Source: Teichococcus oryzae
GTDB taxonomy: Bacteria > Pseudomonadota > Alphaproteobacteria > Acetobacterales > Acetobacteraceae
DNA length: 64,000 nucleotides
Assembly (NCBI RefSeq): GCF_008386565.1
Contig: NZ_VUKA01000001.1
Span: 620,001 to 684,000, forward strand
Reading direction: 5' to 3'
Shown: one piece after another, positions 57,463 to 64,000 of the stretch
Layout of the letters: each line of letters opens with the position of its first letter
Numbering within the stretch: position 1 is the stretch's first letter
The notes under the pieces: model-generated
Databases searched by the model: none
Seen by the model: the letters and a program-made list of their open reading frames with translations, nothing else
What the model was told of the DNA's origin: nothing
Made by a program: the position numbers and the translations under genes

Positions 57463-57476
57463 GCTGTCTTTGATGG

Positions 57477-57495
57477 CTGGGAAAATTCTTCCCAG
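57477..57495. promoter_or_regulatory. Operator 2: palindrome upstream of HTH-carA and yqeY
   Basis: CTGGGAA-AATTC-TTCCCAG: perfect 7-bp arms with the same 5-bp spacer as operator 1. It lies midway in the carA/yqeY divergent region, about 93-111 bases ahead of yqeY, so it could affect both directions. Confidence 0.65.
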
Positions 57496-57545
57496 GGGTG
57501 GGGCATTGTTGTTGGTCAGTCAAAGGGCTTTATACCCGCCCCCTA

Positions 57546-57565
57546 CGGAAGGGCCTACCCTTCCG
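57546..57565 (+). promoter_or_regulatory. Hairpin in the yqeY leader
   Basis: CGGAAGGG-CCTA-CCCTTCCG is a perfect 8-bp stem with a tetraloop, eight bases ahead of the AGGAG ribosome-binding site of yqeY. It could influence translation or transcript stability of the yqeY-dnaG-rpoD block. Confidence 0.45.
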
Positions 57566-57587
57566 GCCGAACCAGGAGTTTCAAGCC

Positions 57588-58046
57588 ATGAGCCTGCGCG
57601 CCCGCTTCACCGAGGAACTCAAGGCGTCGATGATGGCCAAGGATGCGCCCCGCACGTCCACGATCCGCATGATCATGGCCAAGCTGAAGGACGCCGACAT
57701 TGCTTCCCGGCCTTCCGGCGTGGATCAGGTGCCGGAGGAGCAGATCATTTCCATGCTGCGCGGCATGGTGAAGTCCCGCCGCGAGAGCGAAACCATGTAC
57801 CGCCAGGGCAACCGCCCCGAACTGGCCGACAAGGAAGCCGCCGAGATCACGGTGATCGAGGGCTTCCTGCCGCAGCAGATGGACGAGGCCGCCATGCGGG
57901 CCGCCGTGGCCGAGGCGGTGACGGAGGCGGGCGCCAGCTCCGTCAAGGACATGGGCAAGGTGATGGCGGTGCTGAAGGCGAAGCACGCCGCCTCCATGGA
58001 CATGGCCAAGGCCGGGCCGCTGGTGAAGGCGGCGCTGGGCGCCTAA
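57588..58046 (+). CDS. yqeY: GatB/YqeY domain-containing protein
   Basis: This 152-residue soluble helical protein opens as MSLRARFTEELKASMMAKDA and has the conserved RESETMYRQGNRPELADKEA and EGFLPQQMDEAAMRAAVAEA segments of the YqeY family, related to the tail domain of GatB. The molecular role is not firmly known; a part in tRNA-dependent amidation or translation is proposed. It starts with AGGAG at good spacing and is the first gene of the yqeY-dnaG-rpoD block. It is divergent from HTH-carA. Confidence 0.9.
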   Translation: MSLRARFTEELKASMMAKDAPRTSTIRMIMAKLKDADIASRPSGVDQVPEEQIISMLRGMVKSRRESETMYRQGNRPELADKEAAEITVIEGFLPQQMDEAAMRAAVAEAVTEAGASSVKDMGKVMAVLKAKHAASMDMAKAGPLVKAALGA

Positions 58047-58079
58047 GCTCGCCGCCGGCTTGGACGAGGGGAGGTCGGA

Positions 58080-59936
58080 ATGTCGCTGCCGCCGAACTTC
58101 CTGGAGGAATTGCGCCTCCGCACGCCGCTGGCCGCGCTGATCGGGCGCAGCACCAAGCTGACCCGCGCCGGCCGGCAGTGGAAGGGGTGCTGCCCCTTCC
58201 ATGGGGAAAAGTCGCCGTCCTTCTACGTCTATGACGACCATTACCATTGCTTCGGCTGCGGGGCGCATGGCGATGCCATTGCCTTTGTCATGCAAAACCA
58301 GGGCGCGACCTTTCCCGAGGCGGTGGAACGCCTGGCCGCCGAGGCCGGGCTCGAAGTCCCCAAGGCCACCCCGCAGCAGGCCCGGCGGGAAGCCAAGGCC
58401 CGCGACCTGCATGGCGTGCTCCAGGCGGCGGCCGAGGCGTTCCAGCGCCGGCTGCGCCTGCCCGAGGGGCGCCCGGCCCTCGACTACCTGCTGCGCCGCG
58501 GCCTGTCCGAGGAAACGATCCGCAAGTTCGGCCTGGGCTGGTCCGGCGGCGGACGGGGCGCCCTGGCCGCCGACCTGAAGGGGCAGGGGATCGAGATCCG
58601 CCAGCTTTGCGAGGCCGGGCTGATGCGGGAAGGCGAGGGGGACCAGCCCCCGGCCGATCTGTTCTTCAACCGCGTCATGTTCCCGATCCGTGACCGGCGC
58701 GGCCGCATCATCTCCTTCGGTGGCCGCATCCTGGGTGACGGGCAGCCGAAATACGTCAATGGCCCGGAAACCGAGCTGTTTTCCAAGCGGCGCAGCCTTT
58801 ACGGCCTGGACCTGGCACGGGAAGCCGCCTTCAAGGGCGCGCCGGTGGTGGTGGCCGAGGGCTACATGGATGTCATCGCCCTGCACCAGGCGGGGTTCGG
58901 CGCCGCCGTCGCCCCGCTCGGCACCGCGCTGACGGAGGATCAGCTGGCGGAACTCTGGCGCCTCACGCCCGAGCCGCTGTTGTGCTTCGACGGCGATGCC
59001 GCCGGGATGCGCGCCGCCGCCCGCACGGCCGAGCTGGCCCTGGCCCTGCTTTCTCCCGAACGGCGCCTCGGCTTCGTCACCCTGCCGAAGGGGGATGACC
59101 CGGACACCCTGATCAAGGGCGGCGGCCCGCGCGCCTTCCAGGCGGTGCTGGACGCCGCGCAGCCCTTGTCGGGCGTGCTTTACGACATGGTCGCGTCGCG
59201 CTTTCCCGGCGCCACTCCGGAAAGCCGCGCCGCCCTGCGCCACGCGCTGGAGGAGGCGGCGGGCAAGATCTCCGACAAGTTCCTGGCCGGCGAATACCGG
59301 CGCGCCCTGCTGGACCGCTTCTTCGCCAGCACCCGCCGCCCGGCCCCGCAACCCTGGACCGGCGGCGGGCGCGGCGAGCGTGGCGGCCGGGGGCGGACTC
59401 CCATCCCCGCCTTCACCCCGCCCCGCCCCTCCATCGACCCGGATCAGGTGCGCGGGGAGCAGGCGCGCTGCCTGCTGGCCATCACCGCCGCGCATCCCTG
59501 GCTGCTGGCCGAGATCGAGGAAGCGCTGGGCCAGCTCGATCTGCCGGCAGGCCTGCCGGACCGCCTGCGGCAATGCCTGCTCGCCTGGCATGCGGAAGCG
59601 CCGGCGCTTGAAGCCGCGGCCTTGTCCGACCACCTCCGGAAGACCGAGCCGGAAGGATGGGAGTGGCTGCGGCGCTTTCCGCGCATGTTGCCGGCGGCGG
59701 TGGCGCCGGATGCCCTGCCGAAGCTGGTGGCCGAGCAATGGTGGTATTTCTTCGGCCGCTTCCGCGGCGAGGCCGCGCTGCTGGCGGAACGGCAGGAGGC
59801 CGAGCGCGACTTCGCCGCCTCGGGCGATCCGGCGGCGCAGACCCGGCTGATCCGGCTCAATGAGTTGCTGGCCGCGCAGCGCCGCGGCGAGATCGAGGAG
59901 GAAGCCTTCGGAGATGCGGCCGGCGATCCGCATTGA
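58080..59936 (+). CDS. dnaG: DNA primase
   Basis: This 618-residue enzyme makes RNA primers for replication. The N-terminal CHC2 zinc site has ligands C38, H41, C57 and C60 (CCPFHGEKSPSF, HCFGCGAHGDA). The catalytic core has VSFGGRILGDGQPKYVN-type sequence, the Toprim motif VAEGYMDVIALHQAGF and the acidic FDGDAAGMRAAART. The C-terminal third, which binds DnaB helicase, is less conserved. It starts 33 nt after yqeY. A Gly/Arg-rich linker (GGGRGERGGRGR) lies around residues 420-435. Confidence 0.96.
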   Translation: MSLPPNFLEELRLRTPLAALIGRSTKLTRAGRQWKGCCPFHGEKSPSFYVYDDHYHCFGCGAHGDAIAFVMQNQGATFPEAVERLAAEAGLEVPKATPQQARREAKARDLHGVLQAAAEAFQRRLRLPEGRPALDYLLRRGLSEETIRKFGLGWSGGGRGALAADLKGQGIEIRQLCEAGLMREGEGDQPPADLFFNRVMFPIRDRRGRIISFGGRILGDGQPKYVNGPETELFSKRRSLYGLDLAREAAFKGAPVVVAEGYMDVIALHQAGFGAAVAPLGTALTEDQLAELWRLTPEPLLCFDGDAAGMRAAARTAELALALLSPERRLGFVTLPKGDDPDTLIKGGGPRAFQAVLDAAQPLSGVLYDMVASRFPGATPESRAALRHALEEAAGKISDKFLAGEYRRALLDRFFASTRRPAPQPWTGGGRGERGGRGRTPIPAFTPPRPSIDPDQVRGEQARCLLAITAAHPWLLAEIEEALGQLDLPAGLPDRLRQCLLAWHAEAPALEAAALSDHLRKTEPEGWEWLRRFPRMLPAAVAPDALPKLVAEQWWYFFGRFRGEAALLAERQEAERDFAASGDPAAQTRLIRLNELLAAQRRGEIEEEAFGDAAGDPH

Positions 59937-60121
59937 TGGGCCTGGACGATCGGCGGCCGGCTTTTGCCGTGTCATCAGACAACCATTTCCGGCCGCGCCA
60001 CGCGCGCTCTTGTGTTGGCGGGTGCGGGGGCGTTATGGCCCCAGGGTGGGGTGCCTCTGGCCTCTGCGCGACGGCCGCCAGCTTTCCCGTCAGGGCGGGG
60101 CTGTAGGACCAGGGTGAGGCA

Positions 60122-60143
60122 TCCGGGCCAGAACGGGCCCGGA
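60122..60143 (+). promoter_or_regulatory. Hairpin ahead of rpoD
   Basis: TCCGGGCC-AGAACG-GGCCCGGA is a perfect 8-bp stem 25 bases ahead of the rpoD start, in a 231-base gap after dnaG. It may be a leader structure or a weak terminator that sets the dnaG:rpoD ratio. The gap presumably also holds an rpoD promoter, which I could not place. Confidence 0.4.
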
Positions 60144-60167
60144 CAGTGTCAGACGGAGCGGATCGGC

Positions 60168-62084
<1,917 letters not shown>

Positions 62085-62086
62085 GG

Positions 62087-62662
62087 ATGGGCCTGTCGCT
62101 GGTGGAGCCGGCGATCCGCGTCGCCGTGCATGTGACGTTTCTGCGCATGGCGGCGCCGCCGGCGGAACCCCGCACGGCCCTGCCGCCCGACGCGCGGCTG
62201 GAAAAGCTGGCGCGCTGCACCGTGCCCTTCTACCGCTATCTTTATGGCACGGTGGGGGGCGATTATTTGTGGTGGCTGCGACGCGCCACCCCGGATGCCG
62301 AGCTGGATGCCATCCTCGGCGATCCGGCCGTGTCGGTGCATGTGCTGTATCGCGACGGTGCCCCGGCGGGGTTCTTCGAGCTGGAGCGGCGGCCGGCGAT
62401 GGGCGCCACCAACATCGCCTATTTCGGCCTGCTGCCGCATATGGTGGGCCACGGGATGGGCCGCGCCTTCCTTCGTGCCGCGGTGGACGCGGCATGGGCG
62501 ACGGGCTGCGGCGTGGTGACGGTGAACACCTGCACCGCCGACCATCCCCGCGCCTTGCCCAACTACCTGTCCGCCGGCTTCACCCGGCTGCGCACCGTGC
62601 GGGAGATCTGGCCGGTGCCCGTGCGGCTCGGCATGAAGGTGCCGGAACACCTGCTGGCCTGA
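62087..62662 (+). CDS. GNAT-family N-acetyltransferase
   Basis: This 191-residue acyltransferase has [19 protein letters not shown], the strand [20 protein letters not shown] (CoA-binding loop G-H-G-M-G) and [19 protein letters not shown]. It begins two bases after the rpoD stop, which suggests coupling or at least co-transcription. The substrate is unknown. A later ATG (62147) would remove 20 residues that look weakly conserved. Confidence 0.85.
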   Translation: MGLSLVEPAIRVAVHVTFLRMAAPPAEPRTALPPDARLEKLARCTVPFYRYLYGTVGGDYLWWLRRATPDAELDAILGDPAVSVHVLYRDGAPAGFFELERRPAMGATNIAYFGLLPHMVGHGMGRAFLRAAVDAAWATGCGVVTVNTCTADHPRALPNYLSAGFTRLRTVREIWPVPVRLGMKVPEHLLA

Positions 62663-62665
62663 TCG

Positions 62666-62681
62666 TCCCGCCGTGGCGGGA
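62666..62681. terminator. Short hairpin after the acetyltransferase gene
   Basis: TCCCGCC-GT-GGCGGGA is a perfect 7-bp repeat starting four bases after the stop. It probably ends the rpoD-acetyltransferase transcript. Confidence 0.35.
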
Positions 62682-62723
62682 GCGGGCGGCGCGGGGCGGA
62701 CAATCCACGCCGCCCCTTAAGTT

Positions 62724-62744
62724 GGGCGGAAAAGCGCTCCGCCC
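62724..62744 (-). terminator. Hairpin after the pyrophosphatase gene
   Basis: GGGCGGA (62724-62730) and TCCGCCC (62738-62744) form a perfect 7-bp stem, 13 bases beyond the ppa stop on its strand, between convergent genes. No clear T run follows. Confidence 0.4.
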
Positions 62745-62757
62745 CGGGGGTTATCGC

Positions 62758-63279
62758 TTACTTCGCGGCGGCGATCTGCTTCTCGATGATCTCGGCGGCC
62801 TGGGCGGCGTTGCCCCAGCCCTTCACCTTCACCCACTTGCCAGGCTCCAGGTCCTTGTAGCGGGTGAAGAAGTGCTCGATCTGGTCGCGGATGCTCTTCG
62901 GCAGGTCTTCCAGTTCCTTCACATCGGTGAAGGCGAGGGAGATCTTGTCATGGGGAACGCAAACCAGCTTTTCGTCCTGGCCGCTTTCATCCTCCATGAA
63001 CAGCACGCCGACGGGGCGGGCGCGGATCACGGCGCCCGGCACCACGGGGGCCGGCACCAGCACCAGGGCGTCGGAGGGATCGCCATCATCGGCCAGCGTG
63101 TTGGGGATGAAGCCATAGGCCGCGGGATAGGCCATCGGGGTGAACAGGAAGCGGTCCACCACCACGGCGCCGCTGTCCTTGTCCACCTCGTACTTCACCG
63201 AGCTTCCCTGCGGGATCTCGATGACCACGTTGATGTCGTGCGGCGGCGTTTTGCCGGTGGAAATCTTGGTCACGTCCAT
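62758..63279 (-). CDS. ppa: Inorganic pyrophosphatase
   Basis: This 173-residue soluble class I enzyme hydrolyses pyrophosphate to two phosphates and pulls biosynthetic reactions forward. It has [20 protein letters not shown], the metal-binding motif [13 protein letters not shown] and a C-terminal segment [20 protein letters not shown]. The size is that of bacterial PPases. It starts [15 protein letters not shown], the usual opening for alphaproteobacteria. It is divergent from the MetX-like gene. Confidence 0.96.
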   Translation of the reverse strand: MDVTKISTGKTPPHDINVVIEIPQGSSVKYEVDKDSGAVVVDRFLFTPMAYPAAYGFIPNTLADDGDPSDALVLVPAPVVPGAVIRARPVGVLFMEDESGQDEKLVCVPHDKISLAFTDVKELEDLPKSIRDQIEHFFTRYKDLEPGKWVKVKGWGNAAQAAEIIEKQIAAAK

Positions 63280-63464
63280 GGCGGGGCATCCGTTCCGAAG
63301 GGATGGTGGGGCGGGGCTGGTTAGCAGGGGCGGGCCACGGCGGCAACGCGGGCGTGGCAGGGCTTGCCGCTGGCGTCATGCCGCGGGCAGCATGGAGCCG
63401 CCGCGAGGCCCCGCCGTTCCCATGCGGCGCGCCGCGCGGCGGGGGATCACACAGGACGCCACGC

Positions 63465-64000
63465 ATGACCACGCGCCGCCAGCTGCTTTCGGCCGCCGCC
63501 ACCCTGCCCATCCTGGCCATGCCGGCGCCAGGGCATTCCCAGGCGGTAGCACCCCCCGTGGCGCCCCCCGTGGCGTCCCCGGCGGCACCCCTGGTGGTGC
63601 GCCAGGATTTCAGCTTCACCGACTACAGCACCCGGGGCGGCGCGCGGGTGCCGGTGGTGCGGATCGGCTACCAGACCGCCGGGCGGCTGAATGCCGCAGG
63701 CGACAACGCGGTGCTGATCACCCATTTCTTCAGCGGCAACGGCCACGCCTTCGGCCGGCTGAGGCCGGAAGGCCCGGTTGGCTGGTGGGACAGCATCATC
63801 GGTCCCGGCAAGCCGATCGACACGGACCGCTTCTATGTCGTGGCCTCCGACACGCTGGTGAACCTGAACGCGCCGGACCAGCACACCGTGACCACCGGCC
63901 CCGCCTCGGTGAATCCTTCCACCGGTCGCCCCTGGGGCATGAACTTCCCCGTGGTGTCGATCCGCGATTTCGTGGAGGTGCAGAAGCGCCTGCTGGAATC
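63465..64000 (+). CDS. Exported alpha/beta-hydrolase, homoserine O-acetyltransferase (MetX)-like (N-terminal part)
   Basis: The first 178 residues are in the window and run off the right edge. A twin-arginine-like signal (MTTRRQLLSAAATLPILAMP) is followed by a short Pro/Val/Ala repeat. The enzyme part has VRIGYQTAGRLNAAGDNAVL, ITHFFSGNGHAF, GWWDSIIGPGKPIDTDRFYV and SDTLVNLNAPDQHTVTTGPA, the MetX-type pattern. True MetX is cytoplasmic, and the export signal suggests a secreted esterase/acyltransferase relative instead. The catalytic nucleophile lies beyond the window, so activity cannot be judged. Confidence 0.8.
   Translation, partial: MTTRRQLLSAAATLPILAMPAPGHSQAVAPPVAPPVASPAAPLVVRQDFSFTDYSTRGGARVPVVRIGYQTAGRLNAAGDNAVLITHFFSGNGHAFGRLRPEGPVGWWDSIIGPGKPIDTDRFYVVASDTLVNLNAPDQHTVTTGPASVNPSTGRPWGMNFPVVSIRDFVEVQKRLLE
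63552..63575 (+). repeat. Two tandem 12-bp units in the MetX-like gene
   Basis: CCCCCCGTGGCG is repeated directly (63552-63563, 63564-63575) and encodes the PPVA-PPVA spacer after the signal peptide. It may vary in copy number between strains. Confidence 0.7.

Noticed and set aside
57555..59975. An 806-codon minus-strand frame antisense to dnaG and yqeY
   Set aside because: DnaG zinc and Toprim motifs are intact on the plus strand, and the antisense product has no recognisable domain.

Overview
This is a high-GC window from an alphaproteobacterium. The short class I ribonucleotide reductase, the YqeY-DnaG-RpoD block, the tripartite-tricarboxylate (Bug/TctC) binding protein and the many branched-chain and polyamine ABC genes point to Acetobacteraceae (a Roseomonas-like genus). 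That placement is an inference from gene content and composition; there is no rRNA here to settle it. I see no rRNA, tRNA, CRISPR array, transposase or integrase.

Layout. 0-4.7 kb: a branched-chain amino-acid-type ABC operon (binding protein, LivH, LivM, LivG, LivF) that ends in a short-chain dehydrogenase. 4.8-11.7 kb: a second dehydrogenase, a Ca2+-type P-type ATPase, a DASS permease with inserted RCK_C domains, and a tricarboxylate-binding protein. 11.75-16.3 kb: a ferric-siderophore locus on the minus strand (TonB receptor, binding protein, siderophore-interacting reductase) with a Fur-box-like site. 16.6-23.7 kb: AMP nucleosidase, a Tat-exported amidohydrolase, an MFS carrier, an aldehyde dehydrogenase, a lipoprotein and a lytic transglycosylase. 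23.9-28 kb: nrdA and nrdB, unusually separated by a SURF1 gene. 28.1-29.6 kb: a GH26-type glycosidase with RTX-like repeats. 30.1-35.1 kb: an orphan phage tail-spike/fibre cassette. 35.4-39.2 kb: a complete polyamine ABC transporter. 39.4-47.1 kb: a DUF2189 membrane protein, two paralogous class I aminotransferases interleaved with acetyltransferases and an M48 protease, a frameshifted DJ-1/PfpI gene and small proteins. About 47.3 kb: a likely small RNA with C-rich loops. 47.5-51.8 kb: LysR, trxB, Lrp, threonine dehydratase and greA. 51.9-57.4 kb: carB, a dehydrogenase and carA. 57.6-62.1 kb: the yqeY-dnaG-rpoD block. The window ends with an acetyltransferase, pyrophosphatase and the start of a MetX-like hydrolase.

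The most striking signal is at 55.96-57.5 kb. The carA reading frame carries an N-terminal helix-turn-helix domain joined through a Pro/Ala/Ser-rich linker to an otherwise normal glutaminase subunit. Two near-identical palindromes (TGGGAA-N5-TTCCCA) lie directly upstream, one of them filling exactly the 17-bp spacer of a candidate promoter. This looks like a carbamoyl-phosphate synthase that may bind and regulate its own promoter, and perhaps the divergent yqeY-dnaG-rpoD block. An internal ATG with its own ribosome-binding site could also give a plain CarA.
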